Below are positions 1 to 9,214 of a stretch of 64,000 nucleotides of DNA, in pieces. The notes beneath the pieces were generated by a model, which was not told the DNA's origin, did no database searches, and was given only the letters and a program-made list of their open reading frames with translations. The DNA comes from Virgibacillus sp. NKC19-16 (lineage in GTDB: Bacteria > Bacillota > Bacilli > Bacillales > Amphibacillaceae), in the NCBI RefSeq assembly GCF_021560035.1, contig NZ_CP074373.1:3034001-3098000 (forward strand), written 5' to 3'. How positions within the stretch are numbered: the stretch's first letter is position 1; every line of letters begins with the position of its first letter. A program made the position numbers and the translations under genes.

Positions 1-2254
1 ACACCGTCTTGGTTCCATCGAAGGGGTCGGGGCCGTTCGCGTATCGCAGATGTACCGGGTGTGTCCCGGCCTGGTCCGCATGCACCTCGAACCTCACCGA
101 GGCCCCTACCGACCCGAGGCTGTCCACGAAGCCCCAGCCCGAGTAACCGTTATGTTCCCAGTCGACGTTTGCGCTGCCGCGCAGTGTTGCTTCCTCAGCC
201 TCGTAGAATCCTTGGTCGGCCAGAGACTCGTACCCCGGGATTGCATTAAGCGTGTACCAGGCTTCGGTGTTCCATAACTCCTGCCCCTCGGTGTCGGTGA
301 AGGATCGTGGGCTGCGCAAATGTACCACGCGACCTTCCTCCAGACCGTCAACGGTCAGGGTGACCCGGGTGGCATCATCGGAAACCTCGGCGCCTGAGAC
401 AAACAGGGTGCGTTCATCCACCTTCGGCCCCCCATACGTTGGACGTGGCACGTACTTCCAGTGGTCCATGACAAACGCCTCATTCGGGTCCTCGGTGATC
501 TTATTGACTGTCTCTTCCGAGAGAGGCTTGGTGTAGGTGATCTCGAACCCGTCCTCTGTAGCCCGCATCTCAACCATGTCGAACACGTCCGTGCCGTTCG
601 GGGTCAGCTTCTGCAGGCCGTACCGTAGCTTGCCTGGTTCCGACCAGTTGCCAGCCTCGCCGATCCCGCCAACGTATAGCGCCCCGTCTGGTCCCACTGT
701 TGTATGGTTTACACCCGCCTCTAGTCCTGCTGAGTGCCGGAAAACTGCGCCCTGGAACTCTTCGTCCACTTCCTCAAGGAATCCGCGTTGCAGGCCGCCA
801 TACGTCACATCTCCGAACACCAGCTGCCCAGCGTAGGGGCCCTCCTCCAGCAGCACTGGGGTTGAGGGGGAGTTGCCTATCTCGTTCTGCGGTATCCATA
901 GGGCCGGGTCAGTGACCGGCTGGTCGTCAAATGGTCCCGCAGGGTTGGTGAAGTGGTTGAAGAACCGATCTTGCTTCACGTGCACCAGCTTCGAGGCAGG
1001 CAGCCAGTCACCTTGATTATCCATGGCGAACATTTCTCCGCCTGGTAACTGCGTTATCCCATTCGGCGTACGCAGACCGCCGGCCACATACGACACCTCA
1101 CCTGTGTTCCGGTCGACCTTGATCGTGGTTCCCCGGTTCTCCGCAGGCTGCGGGTCGGTGGTAGCGCCACCGTTGTTGATTGCTACCGACAGATTCACAT
1201 AAAAGTAGTCATCATTGTACTCCAACCCAAACGCGAACTCGTGGAAGTTCTCGCCGAACGGCCATGTGGCGACCTGCTCGTGAGTGTCGAAGAACCCGTC
1301 TTCGTCCGGGTCAGTGAGCTCAGTGAGCCCATCACGCTCCGAGACGAAGATCGAGTCGTCAATCACCGCGACACCCATTGGGTTGAATAGGTCTGTAGCC
1401 ACGCGGGTGACCGTGACATCATCGGGACCTGTCGCCTTGGTGGCCCCCTCCAGGACGAACACCTCGCCGTACTCGAAATCGTCCACCCAGCCACCTGGGC
1501 TAACTGAGCCAGACGTTACCACGACTAAATCCCCGTCATCCATCCAGTCCATTGCCGACACCGCCGGCTCAAACCCATCGGGCCGCAGGTCGGTGAGCGT
1601 GTACCCCGGATAAACCGAGTCTAGTCGCATCCCGTCACCAGCTTCGTCGTCTTGGTCCTCACAGTACTTCGTTCCCGGTGCGGTCACACGAACCACATCG
1701 GCCTCGGTACTCAGGACCTCGGTGGGGACAACGGTGAAGTTATCGGCACCCGGTGGGCGCCACTCGAGGAGCAGGATGTTGTCGTTGGTGTTGTCGAAGT
1801 ACTCGACCTTCAGGTCATGCACACCTTCCGTCAGATCAACTGTCTCCGTCATAGAGGTGGCTTCATGCAGGCCGTCGTGGTCGATCACCGTTGAACCGTC
1901 GATCACCAGGCGAGACCCGTCATCACTCGTGAGCCTAAACTCGTAGTTGCCGTCTTCTGGGACGGTCAGGTTGGCCAGGGCATGTGCGATGAACTGATCG
2001 CTCAGACCAAAGTCATCTTCAGTCGAGAAATCAATGGTGGGGGCCAAGCGGTCAACGTTCGGCGTCTGGCCCGATCGCAGCGTGCACAGCTGGGACAGGT
2101 CCCGCGCCATGTCGTACACCTGGAGGGTGACGCCGGGCTCTTGGGGCGGGAGGTCGTCATCAGATGTGTCTGCTGATGCCGCAAATTGGCTCAGCGACAT
2201 TGTAATCAGAACAGCAACAAAAATGGAACTCATTTTCTTTAGAACATTATTCAT
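1..2254 (-). CDS. Secreted PA14 / beta-propeller dehydrogenase-like / carbohydrate-binding protein, 3' end beyond window
   Basis: The minus strand is open for 751 codons from an ATG at 2254 (ribosome site AAAGGATGAG) to the window edge, with no stop, so the C-terminus is missing. The first about 28 residues are an AT-rich-coded Bacillus-like signal peptide ending near FAASA. The rest is strongly GC-rich. Residues about 40-185 look like a PA14 module (LTSDDGSRLVIDG, VIDHDGLH, LLLEWRPPG). A glucose/sorbosone-dehydrogenase-like beta-propeller follows (GVAVIDDSIFVSERDG, TPNGITQLPGGEMFAMDNQG, TVGPDGALYVGG). The end resembles a CBM6/CBM35 start (YEAEEATL). From family memory, this order matches secreted ThuA-associated proteins of Actinobacteria. 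The composition suggests recent acquisition of the mature part. It may act on or bind extracellular polysaccharide; the substrate is unknown. Confidence 0.85.
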   Translation of the reverse strand, partial: MNNVLKKMSSIFVAVLITMSLSQFAASADTSDDDLPPQEPGVTLQVYDMARDLSQLCTLRSGQTPNVDRLAPTIDFSTEDDFGLSDQFIAHALANLTVPEDGNYEFRLTSDDGSRLVIDGSTVIDHDGLHEATSMTETVDLTEGVHDLKVEYFDNTNDNILLLEWRPPGADNFTVVPTEVLSTEADVVRVTAPGTKYCEDQDDEAGDGMRLDSVYPGYTLTDLRPDGFEPAVSAMDWMDDGDLVVVTSGSVSPGGWVDDFEYGEVFVLEGATKATGPDDVTVTRVATDLFNPMGVAVIDDSIFVSERDGLTELTDPDEDGFFDTHEQVATWPFGENFHEFAFGLEYNDDYFYVNLSVAINNGGATTDPQPAENRGTTIKVDRNTGEVSYVAGGLRTPNGITQLPGGEMFAMDNQGDWLPASKLVHVKQDRFFNHFTNPAGPFDDQPVTDPALWIPQNEIGNSPSTPVLLEEGPYAGQLVFGDVTYGGLQRGFLEEVDEEFQGAVFRHSAGLEAGVNHTTVGPDGALYVGGIGEAGNWSEPGKLRYGLQKLTPNGTDVFDMVEMRATEDGFEITYTKPLSEETVNKITEDPNEAFVMDHWKYVPRPTYGGPKVDERTLFVSGAEVSDDATRVTLTVDGLEEGRVVHLRSPRSFTDTEGQELWNTEAWYTLNAIPGYESLADQGFYEAEEATLRGSANVDWEHNGYSGWGFVDSLGSVGASVRFEVHADQAGTHPVHLRYANGPDPFDGTKTV

Positions 2255-2795
2255 ACTATCTCATCCTTTATTAAAAATTATGGCTCTTAGCTAAAAACAA
2301 TGAAATCACACAAATTCAAGTATAATAGTTTCCATAAAATCTATAACAAACAAGGGAACGGGTTCGGTTGTGAGCAATACCTGGACCCATAATAATGCAA
2401 ACTTTTAGATAATTAAAAACAAAAAAGAAGTAGCCTTTGGAATAAGCTGTTAACTCCTTCCAGAATACTCTCATAATACCTTTTTAACTTCCTTGCTAGA
2501 TCGGCCATTAGTTCTAGTCGATAACGTAACCACTAACCTAACCTCCATATCTATGCAACTCTTTGTATATGCAATTCATTTCGATTTTTATTGTTTATCA
2601 GCATTACAAATAGATGATTTAAATGTTGGCTCAACTGGGTGGGTTGAAAAATAAGCCCACAATCGTATTGTCATTAATATTAGACACCTCTAATTTACTA
2701 TTTCGTTTCACACCTCCGGTTTGATTTAATCCTTCGATGTATAGACATGATGCTTGTTAACTAATGATAAAAACACCCTCTTCTACTCGACTCCA
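2255..2795. other. AT-rich intergenic region, no gene seen
   Basis: This is the upstream region of the GC-rich secreted gene. It is AT-rich, with stops in all frames and no coding similarity I recognise. The promoter of the gene at 2254 should lie here, but I see no convincing -35/-10 pair. No domain V-like hairpin of a group II intron was seen. Confidence 0.5.
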
Positions 2796-3383
2796 TAAAT
2801 CACCTCCTTCAATCGAGATAGGGTAGGTGACTCACCTTCGACACTCTCACCAGACATGAGGTACATGATCATTCTCTTTATGTGGTATGCATTCTCCACC
2901 CGTTCATGTCCCCCACGTGATTAACCTTTTCTTCCATGAGGAAGGAACTTGAGTTTCTTCTTCATCAAACCATATGTATGTCATGTGATCCTGTTCCTTG
3001 TTTGATTCCGACCTTCCCTGTTCCTATAGAAGAAACAAGTACTATTACTTCTGCTGACCTCGTTCAGCGAATGTTCGCACATTTTTGCAAGCGTAACACC
3101 TTTCTTTCAGATCCCCCGGGTTAGACACCGACACTTCCTTCCCGTGTCCTTGCTTCATTTACTACTTATACCTTCGTAAGTATGGACTTTGATTTGTAAT
3201 GCAACCTCATCCAGATATAAATAGCCTTCTATTAAGTTCGTGTTCCTCAAGGCAGGAATTTGCCTCCGACTCCCTTCAGATTTCAGGTTACCCTTGGCAC
3301 CCTTGTCCTTTTCTAACTGGTACTACTGCCTCCTCAGTTCCGGGACTTGAACCCTATAGTTAAGATGCATGCCCGGCACACAC
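2796..3383 (-). mobile_element. Truncated group IIC intron (5' ribozyme part only)
   Basis: Read on the minus strand from about 3383, the sequence begins GTGTGCCGGGCATG and carries conserved blocks of group IIC introns as I know them from the O. iheyensis intron: TATAGGGTTCAAGTCCCGG, AATCTGAAGG, GAGGAACACGAACTT, GGATGAGGTTGCAT, GTAAATGAAGCA, TAACCCGGGG and GGTCAGCAGAAGTAATAGTA. These correspond to domains I to III. After a ribosome site (GAAGGAGGTGATTT) an ATG at 2796 opens a frame that stops after 11 codons. No reverse transcriptase, domain V or domain VI follows, so it cannot splice or move by itself. The exact 5' boundary is 3381 or 3383. Confidence 0.8.
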
Positions 3384-3549
3384 TAAACAATAACAAAGAG
3401 TTTCTTCGCGAATGAACCATCTTCTACTTATTTAACACTGTAATCTATATAAAGAGTAGAGTTAGAAAAATGCGGATTTACAACGTTAAGGAAATTGTTT
3501 ATAATCCATTGTAATTCCTTTTTTATACTGTCCTTCTCTTGCCCTTCAG

Positions 3550-4665
3550 TCAGACAACAGCAAGCATTAGACCAAGATAGCCAGTGAGCACAAGGAACAT
3601 AGCCATCAAAAACGACAGAGCGGGATGCATTTTCATTTTGGCAATATAAATCATACATATAAAAAACACAGCTGCCAGTAAAAACAATGCTACACTCATA
3701 AATCCAACATCAAGGATGACCATCATTTCAGGATGAACCGTCTGACCGTAGATGGCATGAAACAGGGAAGATGCCCCTTCCTGTTCGATAATGGCCGGAA
3801 TCTGGTTAGGCAATGCTTGTTCTCCGATGAATGCGGTAATTGAAAATACGATAAGAATAAGAATGGATTCCGTCTTCATCCATGGCTGCAGTTGATGTCC
3901 TGGGTCCTTCTCCAGCCTTTGACGGAACAGGAAGCCATTGATGATGCCGTAGCCCAATAGCGGAATAAGCAGCAAATGTTTGAACAGCAATGCTTGACCA
4001 TAGTCGATCAGCCAGCTGTTTCCAAAACGATTAAAAACACTCGCAGATTCTCCGCTAAAATCGCTTGTAACCACATCCATTGTAAAATAACCGGATATAA
4101 CCAGAACAAGGACACATGTTATAGCGAGTGGCGTAAACCATTTCAGAACCCGTTGCCAATCTACAAGGGTCCGGGTAAACCATCCAAAGATAAACAGCAG
4201 ACCGGCCCACACGCTGACTGCAAGCAAATGAATCGTGTGTACGGCAGTACCCCAAATCACTTGAAGTTCGGAAGCGTGACTGGAAGCACCCTGGCCAATC
4301 GCCAGCAGTACAACAAACAGCAAACCGACACCTGAAAGCATCCGGTCATTTGCTATATTTCCAAAGGCAATCAGGCAAAACAGCAGTACAGATATTAAAA
4401 AGATAAACAACCAGGTTCTGCCGGTACCAAATTCGAATAAAACTAACTGAACCGCAGTCCAGAGATCCATATTTGCTGTGAAATTGATAATGATTGTAAG
4501 CACAGGAACAAAAGCAAGCAGCCCGACACCAGCTGTTGCGACTAGAAGTAGCCATTTTGGCACATGAAATTTGGGCATACGTGTGACCAACACAGCATAT
4601 CCAAGCATCGTACCCATTAGTAAAGAAAAGCATAAGTACAGGAGACCCTGTGTTACAATAACCAT
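3550..4665 (-). CDS. copD: CopD-family copper import/resistance membrane protein
   Basis: A 371-residue polytopic protein with about eight or nine hydrophobic segments. It matches the CopD domain that pairs with a periplasmic/extracytoplasmic CopC to move copper across the membrane. Conserved histidine-containing stretches such as VHTIHLLAVSVWAGLLF, typical of CopD, are visible. The start at 4665 has GGGGAG upstream. It lies 12 bp downstream of copC in the same direction, so the two are probably one operon. In Bacillus subtilis YcnJ these two domains are fused; here they are separate genes. No copper regulator or chaperone gene is adjacent. Assignment rests on domain pattern; direction of copper transport is not decidable. 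Confidence 0.82.
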   Translation of the reverse strand: MVIVTQGLLYLCFSLLMGTMLGYAVLVTRMPKFHVPKWLLLVATAGVGLLAFVPVLTIIINFTANMDLWTAVQLVLFEFGTGRTWLFIFLISVLLFCLIAFGNIANDRMLSGVGLLFVVLLAIGQGASSHASELQVIWGTAVHTIHLLAVSVWAGLLFIFGWFTRTLVDWQRVLKWFTPLAITCVLVLVISGYFTMDVVTSDFSGESASVFNRFGNSWLIDYGQALLFKHLLLIPLLGYGIINGFLFRQRLEKDPGHQLQPWMKTESILILIVFSITAFIGEQALPNQIPAIIEQEGASSLFHAIYGQTVHPEMMVILDVGFMSVALFLLAAVFFICMIYIAKMKMHPALSFLMAMFLVLTGYLGLMLAVV

Positions 4666-4677
4666 ATGATGTCTCCC

Positions 4678-5340
4678 CTAAGCTCGTTTTCGGGCAAGGA
4701 AAATCACCATGGCTATAGCAATCAAGGCAAGGACAATGATCATAGCAATGAAGCCGCCGGAGATGCCGCTTGAACCGTCATCTCCTGCAGTTTCGGCACT
4801 CGCTGTCTCAGCATCTGCTTCTTTTTGAGAGGATTCGCCTGAATCTGAAAGCGCACCTTCTTGAGACGAATCATTTGAATCCGCATCCTCCTCATTACCG
4901 GTGGCAGATTCATCTGAGCTCCCACTTTTGTTAACAGCATCTGAACCCTCAGACGCTTGTTCTTGACCTTCACTACTTCCAGCACCTACAGAAAATCCTA
5001 ATTGTCCATTTACCAAATGCCCATCTGCGCCGTAGACTTCCCAAAACACAGTATAATCCCCTGATTTGAGGGGGTCTGCAAACGTTGCAGAAACTGTGTC
5101 TCCTTCAATGCTTATTTCCTGAGCACCAATTCTTTCCCCATTTTCACCTTCCAGGTAGAGATCCTGTTCCTCCTGGATGTCCGTATTAAATGTCATTGAT
5201 ATAGAAGAGATTTCTCCGGTGGCTGTTGAGCCCTCTTCCGGATCCGATGAAACTACTACTGAATGAGCGTGGACAGTGGCACTCGAAAAGATAAACAAAA
5301 ATACGAATGCACTTATCGCGGTCATCGGTATATATTTCAT
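4678..5340 (-). CDS. copC: CopC domain copper-binding protein with C-terminal membrane anchor
   Basis: The 220-residue protein has a signal peptide ending near VHA. The mature N-terminus begins HSVVVSSDPEEG, the usual CopC start whose N-terminal His is a Cu(II) ligand; a second typical stretch is YTVFWEVYGADGHLVNGQLGF. A long acidic Ser/Glu/Asp linker (residues about 120-190) follows. The protein ends in one transmembrane helix with a positive tail (FLARKRA), so the CopC domain is tethered outside the cell. The ATG at 5340 has AAGGAG upstream. It is first gene of the copC-copD pair. The acidic linker fits a halotolerant host. Confidence 0.88.
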   Translation of the reverse strand: MKYIPMTAISAFVFLFIFSSATVHAHSVVVSSDPEEGSTATGEISSISMTFNTDIQEEQDLYLEGENGERIGAQEISIEGDTVSATFADPLKSGDYTVFWEVYGADGHLVNGQLGFSVGAGSSEGQEQASEGSDAVNKSGSSDESATGNEEDADSNDSSQEGALSDSGESSQKEADAETASAETAGDDGSSGISGGFIAMIIVLALIAIAMVIFLARKRA

Positions 5341-5587
5341 TTTCTTTTACTCCTTATCTATTTTTCATTTAGTTCAAGCTATATCAATATTCAAGGATTT
5401 ACCTCTGCTTCTCAATAAAGGCGGACTAATTTATCACATCTGTAATCTGCCACCAGTGGAAGCCGTCTTTTTCCTAAAGTCAGCCTTGCAGCATATCCGT
5501 TATCATACCCTTCTCTGAAAGAGTGGATCCAGCCTTCGTTCTACCGAATCACCTTGTTTCAAAGCCACCAATTACTCATCAACGGGG

Positions 5588-6556
5588 TTAGTCCCACCAA
5601 ATGGCTGTGTTTTGTTCACGGATCAAGATATTTTGTAGGAAATCTACTGCTTTTTGAAAGCCTTCATCAGGTGACATAAGTGCGTCCTCATGTTCAATGC
5701 TAATAACTCCGTCATAATCCACAGCTTGCAGTGCACTTATGATCTTTTTCCATTCCTCTTCTCCATGTCCGTAGCCTATCGTTCGAAAATACCATGAACG
5801 ATCAAGGATTTCACTATAGGGTTTTGTATCTAGAACACCATTTACACCGATGTTCTGATAATCTAAATAGGTATCCTTAGCATGTACATGATAAATTGCT
5901 TGCTCTTTTCCAAACTTTTTAATCATATCAATAGGATCTGATTGTTGCCAAAAAAGGTGACTTGGGTCAAAATTTACTCCGATGGTTTTACCAACGGCTT
6001 CTCTCAGACGTGACATAGTTTCAGTGTTATACACCACAAATCCTGGATGAGGCTCAATAGCAATTTTTACTCCATATTTTTGGGCTTGTTCAGCAATCTG
6101 TTGCCAATAAGGTATGACTTTTTTTGACCATTGCCAATCTAAAAGGTCGCGATAATCAGATGGCCACGTAGATGTCACCCAGTTTGGATAATTAGCATGA
6201 TCTGAATCACCGGGACAACCTGAGAACGTCACAACTGTATCCACTTCCAACTCATTTGCTAATTTGATAGTGTTGATTAGGTCATTGTGATGAGATTGAC
6301 TAATGTCTTTATTAGGATGCAAAGGGTTTCCGTGAGCACTTAACGCGTCAATCTGTATAGATCGTTCTTGTATCATGTTTTTAATTTTTTTTGTTTGATC
6401 AGGGTTTTCCAATAAACTTTTAGGGTAACAGTGGTCATTACCAGGGTAACCCCCGCAACCTATTTCTACATGATAAATACCATGCCCTAAGATATGGTCA
6501 AGTGCTTGGTCAAGGGGACGATCAGCAAATAAAACAGTAAACACACCTAAGTTCAT
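5588..6556 (-). CDS. Sugar phosphate isomerase/epimerase (TIM barrel, IolE/xylose isomerase-like)
   Basis: A 322-residue AP-endonuclease-2-type TIM barrel. Metal-site-like motifs are visible: VEIGCGGYPGN early, VKIAIEPHPGF mid-protein, GVNFDPSHLFWQ, YHVHAKDT and ISIEHED near the end. Such proteins isomerise or epimerise inositol- or sugar-derived ketones. The start ATG has GGAGGAATAAAAT in front. It is the last gene of a run that includes a Gfo/Idh/MocA dehydrogenase 28 bp upstream and a ribose-type ABC importer. This pairing of dehydrogenase and epimerase resembles iolG/iolE-type catabolism, but the substrate cannot be named. Confidence 0.85.
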   Translation of the reverse strand: MNLGVFTVLFADRPLDQALDHILGHGIYHVEIGCGGYPGNDHCYPKSLLENPDQTKKIKNMIQERSIQIDALSAHGNPLHPNKDISQSHHNDLINTIKLANELEVDTVVTFSGCPGDSDHANYPNWVTSTWPSDYRDLLDWQWSKKVIPYWQQIAEQAQKYGVKIAIEPHPGFVVYNTETMSRLREAVGKTIGVNFDPSHLFWQQSDPIDMIKKFGKEQAIYHVHAKDTYLDYQNIGVNGVLDTKPYSEILDRSWYFRTIGYGHGEEEWKKIISALQAVDYDGVISIEHEDALMSPDEGFQKAVDFLQNILIREQNTAIWWD

Positions 6557-6584
6557 ATTTTATTCCTCCATTTCAATTACTAAT

Positions 6585-7751
6585 TTAGAAGTTGGTTTTC
6601 TCTACCTTTTCCCATGTCCGTGATTTAATAGAATTATCTACAGCTTCTAAAACTTGCTGGCAACGCAAACCATCTTCAAAATTTGGATAAACAGGTTGTT
6701 GTTGTGTAATGGCCCGTGCAAGATCACTGGCTTGGTGTGTAAAGGCATGCTCATATCCAATTAAATGACCAGGAGGCCACCAAGCATTCATATATTCATG
6801 AGATTCTGGTTCTGTCACAAGAATGTTTCTGTATCCTTGCAAATGATGTTCATCCTCTTTTGAGAAAAACTGCAATTCATTCATTCTCTCAAAATTGAAG
6901 ACAATAGATCCCATCGAACCATTAATTTCTATATATTCATTATTCTTACGACCAGTAGCATAACGGGTTGCCTCGAAACTACCTAATGCACCATTGTCTA
7001 GCCGGGCAAGGAAAAGAGTAGCATCATCTACAGTCACATCTCTAAGTGATACGTTATTATTCGTGTTTTTTCCGTTAGTGCTATCCTCTTCAACAGGACG
7101 TTCTTTTACAAACGTTTCAGACATCCCAACTACTTCATCAAATTCACCAACAAGATAGCGGGTTAGATCGATAATATGGGCATTTAAATCTCCGTGCGCC
7201 CCAGAACCTGCTACATTTTTATCTAATCTCCAGGCAAAAGGGGATTGGGGATCAGCAAGCCAATCTTGTAAATAGTTAGCACGTATATGGTAAACTTTGC
7301 CTATTCGTCCTTCAGAAATAATACGTTTAGCTAAACTAATAGCAGGTACACGACGATATGTGAAGCTAACCATATGTTGAACACCAGAGTCTGTAACTGC
7401 TTTCAACATTTCTTTTGCATCGCGTACATTTAGTGCCATAGGTTTTTCAGTTAAAACATGCTTTCCAGCATTAGCTGCTTTAATAGCAATATCCTTATGG
7501 GTATTACTGGGCGTACCGATATCAATAAGATCAATATCATCACGGTCGATCACCGATTGCCAATCAGTTTCATACGACTCCCAACCGTATGTATGAGCAG
7601 CAGACTTTACGTTTTTTTCATTTCTACCACAGATCGCTTTTAATTGAAAAGGAGTCTTCGGATTGAAATAAAAATTTGTGTTTTTATACGCTTGCGTATG
7701 TGCTTTTCCCATGAATTTGTATCCGATCATCCCTACTCTTATATCACCCAA
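6585..7751 (-). CDS. Gfo/Idh/MocA family NAD(P)-dependent oxidoreductase
   Basis: A 388-residue dehydrogenase with N-terminal Rossmann fold (RVGMIGYKFMGKAH in place of the usual GxGxxG), the family EKPMALN motif near residue 100 containing the catalytic-type Lys, and the C-terminal alpha/beta substrate domain (GDLNAHIIDLTRYLVGE). It probably oxidises a cyclic polyol or sugar hydroxyl. The start is a TTG at 7751 with GAGGTGG upstream. It follows the ABC permease gene in the same direction, separated by the sipW relic, and precedes an epimerase gene. The substrate is probably what the upstream importer brings in (inference). Confidence 0.88.
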   Translation of the reverse strand: MGDIRVGMIGYKFMGKAHTQAYKNTNFYFNPKTPFQLKAICGRNEKNVKSAAHTYGWESYETDWQSVIDRDDIDLIDIGTPSNTHKDIAIKAANAGKHVLTEKPMALNVRDAKEMLKAVTDSGVQHMVSFTYRRVPAISLAKRIISEGRIGKVYHIRANYLQDWLADPQSPFAWRLDKNVAGSGAHGDLNAHIIDLTRYLVGEFDEVVGMSETFVKERPVEEDSTNGKNTNNNVSLRDVTVDDATLFLARLDNGALGSFEATRYATGRKNNEYIEINGSMGSIVFNFERMNELQFFSKEDEHHLQGYRNILVTEPESHEYMNAWWPPGHLIGYEHAFTHQASDLARAITQQQPVYPNFEDGLRCQQVLEAVDNSIKSRTWEKVEKTNF

Positions 7752-7849
7752 AAAACCACCTCATTATTTTTACTATTCATCAACAGATATCAATAAATAG
7801 TATTTAATTTTTGTTATTTATTTCAATTACACCGATTTATCATTAACAG

Positions 7850-8232
7850 TTAATTTATTATCCTTTGGCTTGTCGATTTTCCACAAGGATCTCCAAATAT
7901 AAAAACGGAATAAGCTACCAACAAGACACCAGGTAAGATAAGAACTAGAAGGGCCCCTTGCTTAGAAGTAGCAAATACAATCGCGTAACCGACGCATGGA
8001 ATGGTCAAACCTATATATTCTCCAACCACATTCTCAGCAAGAACCGGGTCGGAATCCGTAGAGTTATTGTTATCCCCTTTGGTGATGTATTACTGACCAT
8101 CGTTTTCAACTTCATGAACTCTGTGGGTGATGGTATTTTCATCGGAATTGACAAAAGTAATAACACCCCCTTTTCAAATTGCGTCTGTTCCTCGACCGGC
8201 TGGATGGATATGATCGACCCAGTTTGAATCTC
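7850..8232 (-). pseudogene. SipW-like signal peptidase I relic, lacking its catalytic Ser end
   Basis: On the minus strand, directly after the permease stop, the frame reads PEIQTGSIISIQPVEEQTQF, then after a 1-nt frameshift at a G run VITFVNSDENTITHRVHEV, then an in-frame TAA, then YITKGDNNNSTDSDPV and a hydrophobic C-terminal tail (ALLVLILPGVLLVAYSVFIF). These are the SipW-type (ER-type) signal peptidase blocks, in order. The gene starts just after the point where SGSMEP with the catalytic Ser should be, so it is decapitated, frameshifted and stopped. A short plus-strand frame over the same bases is a shadow. The relic is the natural processing enzyme for TasA/CalY-type proteins such as the one at 20405-20992. 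Confidence 0.82.
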
Positions 8233-8242
8233 CGGCTACTTC

Positions 8243-9214
8243 TTATTTTCGCTTTTGAAATACAACAGCAATAATAATAACTAAACCTGTTACAAATCCT
8301 TGAAGGTATGGAGATACATTTACTAAATTCATCATGTTATTTAAAATACCTAGTATCAGTACACCAAAAATCGTACCGACCACTTTCCCACGGCCTCCGG
8401 TCATACGCGTACCACCAATGATTACGGCAGCAATGGCATCCAATTCATAAAGTTGCCCGGAGCTTGAAGAAGAAATCGAATTTAGACGGGATGTCTCAAT
8501 AATCGCTGCAACACTTACAAGTATTCCCGCGAGGGTATACACGGCAATCTTTATTCGATCCACACGAATTCCTGATAAAAGCGCACCTTTTTCATTGCTG
8601 CCAATCGCATACACATAACGCCCAAAACGCGTTTGATGCAATAATACAAAAACAATTACCGCCATTATCGCAAAAATAATAATTGGAGAGTTAATTGCCC
8701 CTATACTGCTGTTTGAAATGGAACTAAATCCATCTACTTCACCAGAGATACTGCCACCATCTGTTGCATATAATGCAATCGAACGCGCAGCAGACATCAT
8801 CCCCAACGTGGCAATAAATGCAGCAATCTTTAATTTTGCGACCATAAATCCATTAAGAAAACCTACAAATGCTCCAACAGCTAAAGCCGCTATAATCGCA
8901 ATAAAAATGCTCCCTGAAGCATTTAAAACGATTACCGTAAAAACACCCACCAAAGCCAGCACAGATCCTACGGACAAATCAATGCCTCCTGATAGCATTA
9001 CTATCGTCATCCCTAAAGCTACGACGCCAATAATTGAGACTTGCATTAAGATATTCATCAAATTACTAAGTTCTAAAAATCTTGGACTTAAAATAGATGA
9101 AACAATAAATAGAATCAAGAATGCAATAATAACGCTGTATTCCGTCCAAATCCATGAAATGTAACTATTCGATCTTGAAGACTTTTTAGCGGGTTCTAAT
9201 TCTGGGTTTGCCAT
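8243..9214 (-). CDS. Ribose/inositol-type ABC transporter permease (RbsC-like)
   Basis: A 323-residue membrane protein with about eight to ten hydrophobic segments and RbsC-family blocks: GMTIVMLSGGIDLSVGSVLA, the cytoplasmic-loop sequence AIGSNEKGALLSGIRVDRIK, and GGTRMTGGRGKVVGTIFG. It forms the channel of a CUT2-type importer. ATG at 9214 is preceded by AAAGGAGGG. It is the third transport gene after a binding protein and a double ATPase. The sipW relic begins about 10 bp after its stop, so this stop marks a recombination junction. Confidence 0.92.
   Translation of the reverse strand: MANPELEPAKKSSRSNSYISWIWTEYSVIIAFLILFIVSSILSPRFLELSNLMNILMQVSIIGVVALGMTIVMLSGGIDLSVGSVLALVGVFTVIVLNASGSIFIAIIAALAVGAFVGFLNGFMVAKLKIAAFIATLGMMSAARSIALYATDGGSISGEVDGFSSISNSSIGAINSPIIIFAIMAVIVFVLLHQTRFGRYVYAIGSNEKGALLSGIRVDRIKIAVYTLAGILVSVAAIIETSRLNSISSSSSGQLYELDAIAAVIIGGTRMTGGRGKVVGTIFGVLILGILNNMMNLVNVSPYLQGFVTGLVIIIAVVFQKRK

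Noticed and set aside
50-2184. Several plus- and minus-strand short frames in the GC-rich left end
   Set aside because: They are out-of-frame shadows of the single minus-strand frame that is open from 2254 to the edge and encodes recognisable domains.
2936-3124. A 62-codon plus-strand frame
   Set aside because: It lies antisense to the conserved group II intron blocks and has no protein features.
3428-3658. A 76-codon minus-strand frame overlapping the end of copD
   Set aside because: It overlaps the copD 3' end in another frame and shows no conserved features.
5276-5518. An 80-codon plus-strand frame beside copC
   Set aside because: It is antisense to the copC signal peptide and spacer; no ribosome site and no family pattern.
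7958-8227. An 89-codon plus-strand frame
   Set aside because: It is antisense to the sipW-like relic, whose own frame carries the recognisable motifs.
8718-9164. A 148-codon plus-strand frame
   Set aside because: Antisense shadow of the permease; its apparent hydrophobicity mirrors the membrane protein.
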